Shown: positions 23,460-35,805 of the stretch, piece after piece
Position numbering within the stretch: position 1 is the stretch's first letter
How the letters are laid out: each line of letters starts with the position of its first letter
Assembly (NCBI RefSeq): GCF_030253575.1
Contig: NC_080557.1
Coordinates: 35,661,001 to 35,725,000, forward strand
Origin: Rhododendron vialii
Lineage: Eukaryota; Streptophyta; Magnoliopsida; Ericales; Ericaceae
Direction of reading: 5' to 3'
Length of the DNA stretch: 64,000 nucleotides
Notes under the pieces: generated by a model
What the model was told of the DNA's origin: nothing
Databases searched by the model: none
The model's input: the letters and a program-made list of their open reading frames with translations, nothing else
Translations under genes and position numbers: made by a program

Positions 23460-23831
23460 TGCATAATCGCTCTTTGATTATGTTAGTCTTTATTTTATTT
23501 TTATGGGCTCGATTCACTGTTCTTCTGTTTTAGTTGGTTATCAGTTGTCATTGTATGACTTGCTCTATAATTGACTTATTTGTAGATGTCGTATGACGGA
23601 TATTAATGAACTGGTTTGGTCTTCCGATTGACAAAAAAAAATACGCGATAAAATTATTCTCTTAACTTTTGTGCTTCTTGCATCCCATATTGTTGTTCTC
23701 TATTCTATTTTGCTAATGTCCCAAAATGTTTGTCATTTTTCATAAGCTAAAAGTCAAAGTTTGTAATTACACAAACTAAACACTCATAAATGTTGAAAGT
23801 AATTTTTAACAAAGAGAATATCCCACAAAAT
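23460..23831 (+). other. Gene A 3' flank
   Basis: No ORF. This is AT-rich and probably 3' UTR, then spacer, ending in TATCCCACAAAAT (23819-23831), the left copy of the 13-bp repeat that flanks the next element. Confidence 0.6.
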
Positions 23832-24090
23832 CTAATTTTTAAACTTTCCGAACTCCGAGTCCCTGCAATGAGGTAAAAGCACTGCAGTTTATAGCCCAAA
23901 AACGACGTTGTTTTGGGGGATTTTGGCCAATGCAACAATATAAAAAAAACTATGTTGTTTTGATACCCAATCCCCAAAATATGACGCCCCGAACTCCCCC
24001 AAATTCCACTATGCTTAGGGCTGAGATGAAACGGGAACCATGGCCGACGGTGGCCCAGAACAATTGTGCAACTAGACCACCACCACCGGC

Positions 24091-24550
24091 TGTAAATCTA
24101 TATATCTGCATTAAACTATTATGCGGAAAATAGATATAACAGAATCTTGAATTCAACACATCTCAAGAACAATAAATAGCATACCTTTGTTGGTCATCGT
24201 GATTAGAGAGAACAAACCCCTTAATTAGAAACACCTTAATTCTTGGCTCACCTTCTTCTCTCTGTCTCTACTTTTCTAGAATACCTCAATACTTTAATTG
24301 ATGAAAAAATCATAGGAATAAGGGGTGAGTATTCTACCTTTTATAGAGGAGAGAAGAGGGCCTTAGAGATAATTATTAAAAGACACCTAGTCCATCAAGG
24401 TCCCTTTTATTATCAAGAGTTTTCCTTCATCTATAATTCTTATTAGTTATCGTAATGAACCATATCACTTCATTGGCTTATCTGATAGTGGAGTCTCACA
24501 TGCGAAAACGTGAAGGCTAGTGGGCCACACTAATAGGAAAAAACTAACAT
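24091..24550 (-). repeat. 3' LTR of the copia element
   Basis: 460 bp. The polypurine tract AAGTGGGAGAA lies just inside it on the minus strand (about 24551-24561). Confidence 0.92.
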
Positions 24551-25006
24551 TCTCCCACTTGGCCCATCAAGCCAATTGTGATGCAAAGTGTATTTCTTCA
24601 AAATATGCATTTTGTTTAAAATTACTCGAGTGGGCTTCACACTAAAAAACTTTGACACGTGATCACGGATTTAAAAATAGCCAATAGATTCAAACCAATT
24701 AGAAACTTTAATACTGTGATTAATTCAAACCACTAATGTGAGTCATAGCGGTTGTATAGCACCATGCCACATTCCCTTCTATGCACCACACCATTGATAA
24801 CCTTCACTAACCAAATCCATAATAGGAAAAATATCATTATTTAGGCTGTAATGCCTAAAGCCCCTGTAATTTGTCTTGTCAAGACATTTCCTGTTGAACA
24901 TAATCCAAAATAAAATGTGCACGCATAATTGGAAACAGGAAAATCAGAAACAAATTTTTATTTGCACTAAATAGTGTCAATAACAATAAGCACTCAACTA
25001 CTAATA
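24551..25006 (-). other. Copia 3' noncoding region
   Basis: Between the end of RNase H and the polypurine tract. No ORF recognised. Confidence 0.7.
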
Positions 25007-26620
25007 TCAAGTATTGCTCAAAAGACCCATCCTAATAACATGTTCTTTGTATGTCTTTGGAGGCAATCCCTTTGTCAACGGATCAGCAATCATAAGAGTA
25101 GTGCTTATGTTTTCAATAGACACTTGTTGTTTCTGGACTCGTTCTCTAACAACCAAGTACTTTACTTCCATGTGTTTTGAACCACTAGAGTACTTTCCAT
25201 TCTTAGAGAAGAAAACTGCAGCAGAATTATCACAATAAATCTTCATCGGTCTGGCAATTGAGTCGACAACACCAAGACTAGAAATGAAGTTCCGCAACCA
25301 TAACGCATGACCTGTGGCCTCAAAGCACGCCACAAACTCGGCCTCCATTGTAGATGAAGCAATAATGGATTGCTTCACACTCTTCCATGACACTGCCCCA
25401 CCAGCCAACAGAAAGACATAACCTGATGTAGACTTTCTGCTATCGTGACAGCCAGCAAAATCAGAGTCCGAGTATCCGATCACATCCAAATGATCCGATT
25501 TGCTATAAGTAAGCATATAGTCCTTAGTTCCTTGGAGATACCTCATAACCTTCTTCACTGCTTTCCAATGTTCTATTCCTGGATTACTTTGATATCTGCC
25601 CAGCATCCCTACTGCAAAACTAATATCCGGTCTAGTGCAAGTCTGGGCATACATCAAACTCCCTAATGTTGATGCATATGAAATTTCATCCATTTGCTTT
25701 CTTTCCAAGTCATTCTTTGGGCACTGGCTTTCATTAAATTTGTCACCCTTGACAATAGGCGCATCACTTACTGAGCAAAGCTGCATATTGAATCTCTCTA
25801 GAACTCGGTTAATATACCCCTTCTGAGACAGTCCTAGCAGTACTCGAGATTGATCTCTAAAGATCTCTATGCCAATAACATAAGCTGCCTCACCCATATC
25901 AACCATTTTAAAGTTTTTTGAGAGATACCTCTTAGTTTCATGTACTAAGCCAAGGTCATTACTGGCTAACAAAATATCATCCACGTATAGCACCAAAATG
26001 ATAAACTTACTCCCACTGACCTTCAGGTATATGCACTGATCAACAGCATTTTCTTTGAATCCGAAGGAGTTAATGGTATCATTAAACCTTAAGTACCATT
26101 GCCTGGAAGCTTGTTTCAGACCATATATGGATCTCTTTAATTCGCATGCCAAATGCTCTTTCCCTTTTATTGCGAATCCTTCAAGTTGCTCCATGTAAAT
26201 ATCCTCATCCAAACTACCATTCAAAAAAGCAGTTTTCACATCCATCTAATGCAGCTCCAAGTCATAATGAGCTACTAGGGCCAAGATGATTCTAAGTGAG
26301 TCCTTTGACACACGAGAGAAGGTCTCCTTATAGTCAACGCTTTCTTTCTGAGTGAAACCCTTGGCCACAAGTCTGGCCTTAAATCGTTCGATATTGCCTT
26401 TTGCATCACGCTTAGTCTTAAAGACCCACTTACAGCCGACTTTCTTACAATTAGTAGGCAATTCAACGAGATCCCAAACTTTATTCTGGTCCATTGATTT
26501 CAACTCATCATTCATAACGTCAAACCATTTATTAGAATCATCACTATTTATAGCTTGTGAAAACGAAAAGGGGTCTTTCTTAATCCCAATGTCGAAATCC
26601 GATTCTTGTAGATATACCAC
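25007..26620 (-). pseudogene. Copia reverse transcriptase and RNase H
   Basis: The RT part opens with WKWVF-like text (CKWVFKTK, about 26420) and continues through MDVKTAFLNG (26245) to YVDDILLASN, the copia catalytic motif. RNase H follows with CDNSAA and SKHMEVKY, ending at the natural stop 25007-25009. A TAG at 26246-26248, one transition from CAG, interrupts the frame just before MDVKTAFLNG. A frameshift separates this part from the integrase part upstream (between about 26620 and 26736). Confidence 0.92.
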
Positions 26621-26735
26621 ATAATCATCTGAAATGGCAGACTTTCTTTCCCTCTGAGATCTTCTCAGAACTGCCGGTTGTGGTGGTTCTACAATATTTC
26701 AATGGCGGTATTCTCATGAAGTGGAGAATCATTAC

Positions 26736-27736
26736 TTACATGTTGTTCATTCTTCTCAACTGTTGAGGAATAACAACTTCTCGACGTGGAAGAATTGTTG
26801 GGATATCAACTCTTTCTTCATCGAAATTAACCTTTCTTGATTTCTCACTCCCACTATTTTCGCCATTCTCTAGGAATTTCGCATTTTCGGTTTCAACTAT
26901 TCTCGTACTATGGTTAGGATAGTAAAATTTGTACCCCTTAGACTTTTCTGGATAACCAATAAAATATTCAAAAATTGTTCGAGAATCTAACTTTTTCTCT
27001 TGTGGATTATATATTCTAGCTTCCGCTGGACAACCCCAAATATGTAAATGTCTTAAATTGGATTTCCTACCGGTCCACAACTCAAAAGGAGTAGTTGGAA
27101 CTGCCTTGCTAGGAACCCTATTTAAGAGATACATAGCGGTTTTTAATGCTTCACTCCACAAGGAAACTGGTACATTTGAAGAACTCGTCATACTTCTTAC
27201 CTATCCATAAGTGTACGATTACGCCTCTCAGCAACACCGTTCTGCTGTGGCGTACCGGGTATTGTGTATTGAGCACGAATACCTCGCTTTTTTAATAGTT
27301 TGGCAAATGGGCCAGGATTTTGGCCTGACTCATCATAATTTCCATAAAACTCACCACCTCTATCTGACCTCACTATTTTGACCTTTCTATATAATTGTCT
27401 CTCGACCTCAATAATATACACCTCAAGGATGTCAACAGCTTGAGACTTTTCATAAATTAGATGTACGTAACCATAACGTGAAAAGTCATCTATAAAAGTG
27501 ATAAAGTATTTTTGTCCAGTAAAACATGGAATAGGACTTTCGCAAATATCAGTATGGATTATCTCAAGAAGTGCATTGCTTCTAGTGGCACCTTTCTTTG
27601 TGTGTTTGGTTTGCTTTCCCTTAATGCAATCCACACAAATTTCTAAATCAGTGAAATTTAGGTCTTTTAAAATCTCATTCTTCATCAATCTGTCAATTCT
27701 ATCCTTGGAGATATGCCTCAATCGTCTATGCCACAA
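26736..27736 (-). pseudogene. Copia integrase
   Basis: The GAG-pre-integrase region starts near 27736 (WHRRLRH, then C-x2-C). The core has HTDICE (about 27580), SDRGGEFYG (about 27360) and PQQNGVAERRNRT (about 27230), that is D, D and E. Near 27195 the frame shifts, and the C-terminal part (LWSEALKTAMYLLNR) continues in another phase down to 26736. Confidence 0.9.
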
Positions 27737-27757
27737 GGTAAATGATTTTTCATCAAT

Positions 27758-28327
27758 TCAACCACGTTTTAAACCAACATCAGAATGCAGGGTCACTAAT
27801 GATTGTGCAAACTCATTATTCAAGGCAATTTTATATAAACCATCATATAAATCACCAGAACCAACCATTATTGAATTAAACATCAATTTGAGTTTTCGAC
27901 AACCAAATGAAACTGAATATCCAGAACAATCTAATCTAGATAAAGAAATCAAATTTCTAGAAATAGAGGGAACATAAAAAGTGTCTTTAAGATCTATCTG
28001 ATGACCCATCTCTAAAACCAAGCGATAGGTACCAACAGCTACCACTTCAGCCTTGAGACGGTTCCCCATAAAGACAAATCTCTCACTTTCCTCCGGTTTT
28101 CGGGTTGAAAGGTATCCCTGCAAAGAATTCATAATGTGAGTCGTAGCACCAGAATCAATCCACCAAGTATTAGAAGGAACTTCAGCAAGATTTGATTCGT
28201 AACATACAAAAGAAATATTATTACCCTTCTTTTCGAACCAAGCCTTACGCTTACTACAGTCCTTCTTCACATGTCCCTTCTTGCCACAAAAGTGACACTT
28301 GACTGTGAAACCATTATTTCCATGAGC
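27758..28327 (-). pseudogene. Copia zinc knuckle and aspartic protease
   Basis: A CCHC knuckle CHFCGKKGHVKKDC lies at about 28300-28260, then the protease motif WWIDSGATTH near 28165. In frame with gag upstream but cut off by TAG 28328-28330; it ends at TGA 27758-27760, after which the integrase part continues in the same frame. Confidence 0.9.
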
Positions 28328-29056
28328 CTAGCTACTTTCCCCAGGTCCATTGGCTTTCTTTGGTGGATATTTCTTTGCTTTACCCTTTTTCTTCATAGCA
28401 ACTTGAGTCACTGCCAATGCAATGTGACGCCCTTCCCCTCTCAATCTCACTTCTTCCTGAACACACATGTTGGTTAGCTCATTCAAACTCCACTTGTCTT
28501 TATTGGTGTTATAGTGAATTTTGAATGGGCCAAACTGTGCTGGAAGTGAGTTAAGTATAAACTGAACAAGGAAGGACTCATCCACTTTCATTCCCAAGGT
28601 TGCAAGCTTTGCAGCTTTGTCAGACATGTTCAAGATGTGCTCTTGAACTCCACGACTACCATCACATTTCATGGTGGTTAATTCAACCATAATTGTGCCA
28701 GCGAATGACTTATCAGCAGATTTAAAGCGGTCTTCCACAGCCTTTAAGTATTCTAGTGCATTAGTATTCTGCGGTAGGGAGGTTTTGATGTTATTCGCAA
28801 TGGTCATCTTCATGAACATTAAACTGAGCCTGTTCGACCTTTCCCATGAATTGAAATTGAATACTTGATCCTCGGAACTTTCATCAGTAATTTCCGCAGG
28901 TTTTTCAACAAGTAAAGCCATATCAAGGTCTAATACACCCAGTGTGAACTGAATATGCTCAGACCATTCCGAAAAATTTGGTCGAGTGAGGGTTGGAACA
29001 TTAGATGCATGAGAGTGCAGTGAAACAGGAACGATAACTGAAATAAAATAGAACAA
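28328..29056 (-). pseudogene. Copia gag
   Basis: The product matches the plant copia gag (UBN2-type) layout: RPNFSEW near the N terminus, LMFMKMTIANNI, LEYLKAVEDRF, and LNSLPAQFGPF. No in-frame ATG lies near the expected start; a splice-acceptor-like TATTTTATTTCAG at the 5' edge hints that the first codons come from another exon or are lost. Confidence 0.88.
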
Positions 29057-29090
29057 TACTTAATAAGAAACTTTGAGAATTGTAAATATT

Positions 29091-29320
29091 TATAATGATG
29101 AACTATTGACATCACCTAGGTCCTCCTTTGGGCGAAACCTAAGCATACCTATTGTTCACTCATTAATTAGGTGCAACATAATCACCTAAGTAGGTCTAAA
29201 TAATTTATAATGATGAACTATTGACATCACCTAAGTCCTCCTTTGGGCGAAACCTAAGCATACCTATTGTTCACTCATTAATTAGGTGCAACATAATCAC
29301 CTAAGTATGTCTAAATAATT
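29091..29320. repeat. Two tandem copies of a 115-bp unit
   Basis: The unit starting TATAATGATGAACTATTG at 29091 is repeated at 29206 with very few differences. Confidence 0.9.
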
Positions 29321-30494
29321 TATCCAGCTTATCAAGTTAGTCATGTTATCTTTGGATATCCAATCCTAACCCGCTAAGTTGCATAAATTACTCACCCTAC
29401 CCAATTCATAATTACTTGAATGTGACTCTCCTTTGGGCCTAGTCCCATTCTTATAATTATGACTGCAATCGAGAATATCATTGACTTAATTGTTACCCTT
29501 TTAACAAAACTTTAATGTAGTTCAATATTCATAAGTTTCACTAACCTAGGCCACTTTGGTGACTACCAAATTAGTAATTCCTATGAATATTAAACTAACC
29601 AATGATATACTCTATTCTTTTATTCGAGTTATAAGGATGTCATTCTTTTATTCAATCACTACTACCGAAAAATAAAATATACAATTAAGTATTCTTTTAT
29701 GTGATTGATTATCCATTGAATGACATTTAATATAACCATAACTCTCACATATACAATAACACAGTAATAGAAAAACTTTTCCAATTAAATGCTTCAAAAT
29801 AATCATTCATTATTGCAGAAAACATTATCTGCAAAAATAGATTAATCCTTTCTAAGCATGTGATCATGATATTTCCCTCTATTACTGACCACATAAAATA
29901 AAATCACGAATACATAAAAGATGTGGTAATGTGATTTTTTTCAGTCCTATAATCATGATCAAAAAAATGGTAATTTAATCGGCAAAGATTCAATAAATTT
30001 TGCATAAACCGGTTTACTCAATCATCATGCAACCAGTAACCCCAATAGAATGTGTACGTACAAATTTAAATAAAGAACTAAGATCAATATAGACTACCAT
30101 TATCAATCCATGGCAGTAACACTATCAAGGTTACAGATCAAGATTAAACCTTTACTTGTGAACTTTGAATAACAATAAACAATGCGAGATCGAGATCATG
30201 TTCAATACTGCTCGAAGTAACAACAATCAACAAAACAAGTAAATGGATTTACTATATTCAATTGCTAGCCCGTGTGACGGCAATTTAAAAGCAATTGAAT
30301 GCTATGAAACTCTTCTTTTTCTATTTGAATGAAGAATAACACAACAGCATAAAGTATTCCATTAATTAACAATATTTATATACTCGATTTACCGTAAGGC
30401 AAATCGATATGCGAGAATAACAGTAATTCACGTATAACAACAGTATGTTGAAGATGACTTTATTCCAAGATGTATTGATTCAGAAAACCTAACA

Positions 30495-30505
30495 CTCTGA
30501 TACCA
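30495..30505 (-). promoter_or_regulatory. Copia primer binding site (tRNA-iMet)
   Basis: Reads TGGTATCAGAG on the minus strand, 2 nt inside the 5' LTR end; this is the standard match to the 3' end of plant initiator tRNA-Met. Confidence 0.9.
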
Positions 30506-30507
30506 AC

Positions 30508-30965
30508 TGTAAATCTATATATCTGTATTAAACTATTATGCGGAAAACAGATATAACAGAATCTTGAATTCAACACATCTCAAGAACAATAAATAGCATA
30601 TCTTTGTTGGCCATCGTGATTAGAGAGAACAAATCCCTTAATTAGAAACACCTTAATTCTTGGCTCACCTTCTTCTCTCTGTCTCTACTTTTCTAGAATA
30701 CCCCAGTACTTTAATTGATGGAAAAACCGTAGGAATAAGGGGTGAGTATTCTACCTTTTATAGAGAAGAGACGAGGGCCTTAGAGATAATTATTAAAAGA
30801 CACCTAGTCCATCAAGGTCTCTTTTATTATCAAGAGTTTTCCTTCATCTATAATTCTTATTAGTTATCGTAATGAACCATATCACTTCATTGGCTTATCT
30901 GATAGTGGAGTCTCACATGCGGAAACGTGAAGGCAAGTGGGCCACACTAATGGAAAAAACTAACA
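30508..30965 (-). repeat. 5' LTR of the copia element
   Basis: 458 bp, paired with 24091-24550. Confidence 0.92.
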
Positions 30966-30970
30966 CCGGT

Positions 30971-31083
30971 GACCACGATCCACTCCCCACAACCACCAGC
31001 GACCACCACTACCCAACCCCAGCCCTCCCCCACCGCTGGCGATCACCACCACCACCGGCTTCTGGGCACTCCGACCGCTGTTA

Positions 31084-31148
<65 letters not shown>

Positions 31149-33159
31149 GTACCCTTAACTGAGTTGTTGAAAAAAAATCTTAAGTTGAGAAAAAAAAAAA
31201 AAAAAAAACCAAAGTTCGAAAATTAGGGTTTCATCAAAATCGTAGGAGACAAAGTGCAGTATACGGTTACTTTCAAATGCAAAAAACCAACCAGAAAAAG
31301 TGTAGATTCAACCTAGTGTGGATATAGCCATAGTATATGCCTATCCATTTTATGTGGTTTAACAGCTTTATGTATGCCTTTGTAGCTGATTAACTCTTTG
31401 AATTGAATTTGCATTCACTTGCAAATAAAATTAGTTGAGTACTTGATTGATGTGCCGCTATGCATATGATTGTATTAACAGTTTTCCTTTATTTGTGTGA
31501 ATCGAATTTGCAAATTTTCTGGGTGGCTATTTTTTGGGGCTGGAATGAGCTAATTTTCTGGCTTGTTTACCAAGCTAAAACAGGCTGTTTTAAGTGCATT
31601 TTCTGGGCTGGTTTTGTGACTGAGTTTTGGGGAGGTTTCAGGGCTCAAATGGACCGATTTTTGGGAGCTGAAATTTTTGGGGCTGTTTTGGGGCTGAATT
31701 TGGAGTTCAATGGAACTGGAAATTTTATATGTTGTTTTATAGGGTTGTTTCAGAGTAAAATCGGGGGCTGCTTTCAGAGAGAAAAGGGAGCTGTTCGGGA
31801 CAGGTTTATGGAGCAGATTTTGGGGTTGCTTTGAGAGTTGAAATAGGCTTGGAAATGGTGGTGTGATGAGGTGCTGAAAATGGAAGGAAGTGGAGAAAGG
31901 TGATGGTTAATCTGGAGAGATAAGAATGAAGAAGAATGTGTAAGCAAGTTGATTCATTGGGGAAAACCATGCGGGAAGACTGGTGTAGACCACGAGGAAA
32001 GAGATTGAAGCTATTCAAGTAAATCAAAGGCCAAGAAAAATGATCAAGTTTTAGTTTTGCGAAACCTAACTTTGTATGTAATTAATAGTTGTGATGTATG
32101 ATGTAATTACAGTTTTTTTTTTGTTGGAATGCAGCTTCCATTCCCATGTATTTGTCTCATGCTTTGGTCCATTCCACAAGCTTTGTAAGTATCCATGTCG
32201 TGTCGTGTCCTATGGAGTTTTTGGCACATAATGAAAGCTTTCATTCCCATGGCTTGTTTGAGATGCGTTCGTTAAAAAATTGCAGGATACGTATGTTATC
32301 TTTTATTGGAAGTAGTATCAAGTATGCTATTGGCTATGTTGCTATCAATGTGTGTTGGCGTTGCATTGGTAGTCACTAGAAGCCCATTTGGCTGGAAAAT
32401 ATGACTGGATTTTTTTTATGTTAATTGCATGTATTTATACAGCAAGGAGAAAATGATTATGGTGGTAGCAAGATGTGTGAAAAATATGCAAACAGAAAGA
32501 GAGGGGGGTAAAACCAAACAAAGGAGGAGTTTATGGTTTTATTTCCAGACTTTGATGTGTTTAGGCTCAATGTTAGAGAGAATTGGACACTCCCTAATAA
32601 GCTGATGCCTTCTCATAGAGCTGGTTTTTGGGCATTCAGTATTAACCCTCCCTAATACCTCCACTTGCGCAGGCCAATGGAGTTCACGCATTATTTCTGC
32701 ACTATAGAAAGTTCAAAAACAGAATCAGTGACAAAAATTGCAACACAAATGACTAGAGTAATTACAAGCAAAAAAATCCGCACCAATTGCAACACCAATA
32801 ACACACCCAAACACATGCTCGAAACTTATCCAATCACCACAATTCATTGCGATTTTTTCCAACCAATGTTCCACTTACATACTACACCAATTGCAACTTT
32901 CCCAACCATAGTGTTGGCAAAGTTCATTAATATACCATATACAAAAAATACTTCACGTTCAGCAACAAAAAGAAGAAGAAGACATGTCTGAGTTCATCTT
33001 TTTTATCCCTTAGGATGCAGATGGAAGACCCATGGGTTGTGATACTTGGCTGGCTTAAGAACCTTGGATGGTAGATGGCCCTTGGCTCAGAGCTTGACAT
33101 CGGTTGGGCGACACTGGCATTAGAGCCTTGGCTTGAGAATAGCCCATCACCAATCTACA
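30971..33159. other. Interior of the long-inverted-repeat element
   Basis: After a C-rich, CCACC-repeat block and a long (CT)n run (31091-31147), the sequence is AT/T-rich with a GGCTG(T/A)TTTT-repetitive stretch (31520-31860). No ORF is convincing and no transposase motif was seen. Confidence 0.55.
31091..31147. repeat. (CT)n microsatellite
   Basis: A nearly pure run of about 28 units. Confidence 0.97.
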
Positions 33160-33396
33160 AACAAACCATTGTTGCGACATAGTGAGCCACCGCATTAGCA
33201 TCCCGTGACCTCCAATTAAAAGATAAGCCCATGTGAAGCTTCAACAATCTGATATCCAAGAAAATACTTTGGCAGTTTGGCACTCCCATGTGGGATCGTC
33301 TTCTGAGTTGAACGGCCATCTTGTTGTCACCTTCGATTTCTACATCATCGAAATTCCTTTCTCAAGCCACCAAAGAAGCAAAGCTTAATTCGTTTG
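33160..33396 (-). pseudogene. RNase H-like domain fragment
   Basis: The minus strand encodes about 75 codons with the pattern of plant RNase H-like proteins (the RVT_3 type found after LINE RTs): ASLVA, then DDVEIEGDNKM, IFLDIRLL and SRDANAVAHYVA. One in-frame TGA (33362-33364) breaks it and no upstream RT is seen. It may be a LINE fragment or a captured host fragment carried by the surrounding element. Confidence 0.65.
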
Positions 33397-34507
33397 AATA
33401 CACAATGGCAACAGCTTAGTAAATTACAAAAATTATCAATGGGCGTATACCTGGTGAACACATTTCATCAAATAAAACGGCTTTGTCTACCACCACAAAT
33501 CCCAATGTTCAACAAACTGGAACACAATTTCCTCTCTTGGACAACTAAAATCACATGCGAACTGGTACTCTGTGGTTGTGATTAAGAAGAAACCCAAACG
33601 TTCAACAAGATATGTAGGCATAATGCAAACCACTCACAACACAAACACCACGTTCAGTAGAGAAGAGGGCTGGCAATCGTCTCATGCATTGGAAAAATAA
33701 TAGGACAAATCATATTTGCTCAAAACTCGTATAAATCAGAAATTTGGAAGGAAAAAAAAAAAAAAACCCTAATTGGAGAGGCTTACCCTAATCTTATGAA
33801 ATCTGGGGGAAAAACCTTTTGTGTTTTTTTAAATTAAACGTAGATTAGTGGAGAGGGAAGTGAGAGGGATAAACCTGAGGAGATCGATGGCCGGTGGAGT
33901 CCGGTGGTGGTGGTGGTGGTACCACGATGGTGCAGCGGTCGTCGGTGGTGGTTTAGGAGGAGAGATGGACGAGAGATAATATCGGTTTAGGAGGAGAGAT
34001 TAGGTCAAGAGAGAGGAGAGATGGTGGTGGTGCGTCGGTGGTGGTTGAAAATTGGAATAGCGCTTTGGGAGGGGGGAGAGAGAGAGAGAGCTACTATTTT
34101 GTTTCAGAAGGGAGCGCGATGTGGGTGGCGTCAGAGGTGACGAAGCGGTGTCTTTTGGCAATGGAGGAACGGCGGCGGTCTAGTTGCACAGGCTGTTCTG
34201 GGCTACCGTCGACCATGGTTCCCGTTACCATTCAGCCCTTAGCATCGTGAATTTGGAAGAGTTCTGGGCGGTCATATTTTGGGATCTTAAAACGACGTAG
34301 TTTTGTTATAGTGCTGCATTGGCCAAACAAAATTCCTCCAGAACAATGTCGTTTACGTCGTTTTGGGGCTGTAAACTGCAGTGTTTTTACCTCACGGACG
34401 GCAGGTACTCGGAATCCAAACTTTTCATGGAGGCGTGAATCTATATCCCACAAAATATTTTATTTTATTTTGCACCTTGTGTTTGTGTACAACAGAGTCT
34501 CTCATTT

Positions 34508-34660
34508 CCAACTGGCAAGGTATTAACCGAAGAAAGAACAGATACAAGAACAAAATAAAAACAAGAGGAGCACCATAGACCCCCCATGGTGCCAAAAACA
34601 GTGGGCCTCGAAACCCCTGGAAATACATGAAACAAAAGCAAAGGGATGAGCAATCATTCT
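34508..34660 (+). repeat. Dispersed repeat, copy 1 (partner at 57925-58075)
   Basis: Shares AAGAGGAGCACCATAGACCC, CCATGGTGCCAAAAACAGTG and CCCCTGGAAATACATGA with the later copy in the same orientation. Noncoding; family unknown. Confidence 0.7.
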
Positions 34661-34754
34661 ACACCAGCTGTGAGTGTATTGTACATTAGTTTGCATAATG
34701 TGTTTGTTGTTTTAGAATTTTCCCAAAATAATTTTTTTCATTTTTTTTTTTTTT

Positions 34755-34983
34755 GGGAAGAGGGAGACGTACCAGCAGAGGCGAAAATGATGTACCACAC
34801 GGTGTTCGGCAATCCAAATTGCAGTTTCGAAATAATTTGAAAATATTACCGTAGACTAAAAAATACATTTCGAGCCTAAACGCAATCTCGGTTTACAAAA
34901 GAAACATCTCATTAGTTAAAAGAAATATTTACGCGAATTATTAACACACAAGAAATAAATTTAAATGCATAGTAATTAATTAA
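34755..34983 (+). repeat. Dispersed repeat, copy 2 (partner at 3640-3895)
   Basis: Same orientation as the first copy, similar along its whole length. Confidence 0.6.
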
Positions 34984-35546
34984 ATCAAAATTAGTTAATT
35001 AAAGCCGAATAATAAGAAAATGAATATTGAAATAATATTACGGAATTTTTATTTATTTAAAAAAATTGGAATATTACATCCGCCCCTGAGTAGATGGAAA
35101 CAAAAATATAATTACGATAAATAAAATAAAAAGTATAAGAAATCTAATGAATAGTTTTCTTTGGTTTTTCTAAAAATAGATGAAAAGCAGATAAAGAATT
35201 TCACACAAGGAGAGATTTTTTTTTGATTTTCTGAAGAGTAAAATTAAAATAGAGATGCTCTTGGGGGCGTTTCCATTAATTGTAACGAGCATAATTTTTG
35301 CTCTAATTTTTTTGAATAAAAATTTGTATTTTGGATTTTATTAAATAATTAAACTAACTAGTATATGTCAATATTTTTTTACCCATATGTTATAATGATC
35401 CAAAAATTTTAGTAAGTTAAATTATAATTTTATACAAAAATTATTTCCTTACAAAGTTAGTTAATTAATTATAAATTATACTCTACATTAGCTTAAATCT
35501 AATGCCTTGGTGTTCCACATGCACCTTAACTCACCACCCTCCAACC

Positions 35547-35548
<2 letters not shown>

Positions 35549-35585
<37 letters not shown>
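35549..35585. repeat. (CT)n microsatellite
   Basis: Pure dinucleotide run of about 18 units. Confidence 0.95.
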
Positions 35586-35586
<1 letters not shown>

Positions 35587-35686
35587 ACTTGCTCCTCACA
35601 CCAAGCCAAACATCCCCCTTTCTATTTTTTTTTGGCCAACCTTTTTATCTTTTCCAACCATTCAATTGCCACCCTTATCTTCCCCC

Positions 35687-35805
35687 ACTAGCGTCGTTTT
35701 CCGTTCGATGCACGGGACAAACAATTATTTTTGTGTGAGTTTGATATTTTGTAGTGGAGCCACACGAATATTTTGTCTCGTGCATTGAACGGGAATGACG
35801 CTAGT
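35687..35805. mobile_element. Small palindromic MITE (ACTAGCGTC ends)
   Basis: Ends ACTAGCGTC and GACGCTAGT are inverted, with inner arms TTCGATGCACGGGACAAA / TTTTGTCTCGTGCATTGAA. A related decayed copy lies at about 35980-36120. TSD not determined. Confidence 0.6.

Larger units (their letters stand above)
29057..30507 (-). other. Copia 5' leader
   Basis: About 1.45 kb between the 5' LTR and gag, AT-rich, no ORF. It contains a 115-bp tandem duplication (29091-29320). The iMet primer site is at its right edge. Confidence 0.7.
24091..30965 (-). mobile_element. Ty1/copia retrotransposon, 6.9 kb
   Basis: LTRs at 24091-24550 and 30508-30965 begin TGTAAATC and end CTAACA as read on the + strand, about 96-97% identical by eye. 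Flanks are CCGGC (24086-24090) and CCGGT (30966-30970), a 5-bp target duplication with one change. The primer site is complementary to initiator tRNA-Met. Domain order gag, protease, integrase, RT, RNase H on the minus strand is the copia order. It inserted at the inner edge of the inverted arm of the surrounding DNA element. The polyprotein is broken by stops and frameshifts. Confidence 0.94.
23832..34443. mobile_element. Long-inverted-repeat DNA element, Mutator-like, carrying a copia insertion
   Basis: The segment at about 23855-24085 is present in inverted form at about 34150-34415 (shared text includes GAGGTAAAA, CACTGCAGTTTA, ACGGGAACCATGG). The whole is flanked by a 13-bp direct repeat TATCCCACAAAAT (23819-23831, 34444-34456), a probable target duplication. 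Without the 6.9-kb copia element its length is about 3.7 kb. No transposase was recognised; the inside has GGTGG-rich and CT repeats and an RNase H-like remnant. Long TIRs suggest a Mutator-like or Pack-MULE element, but the outermost ~25 bp of the arms match poorly, so the exact ends are uncertain. Confidence 0.6.
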
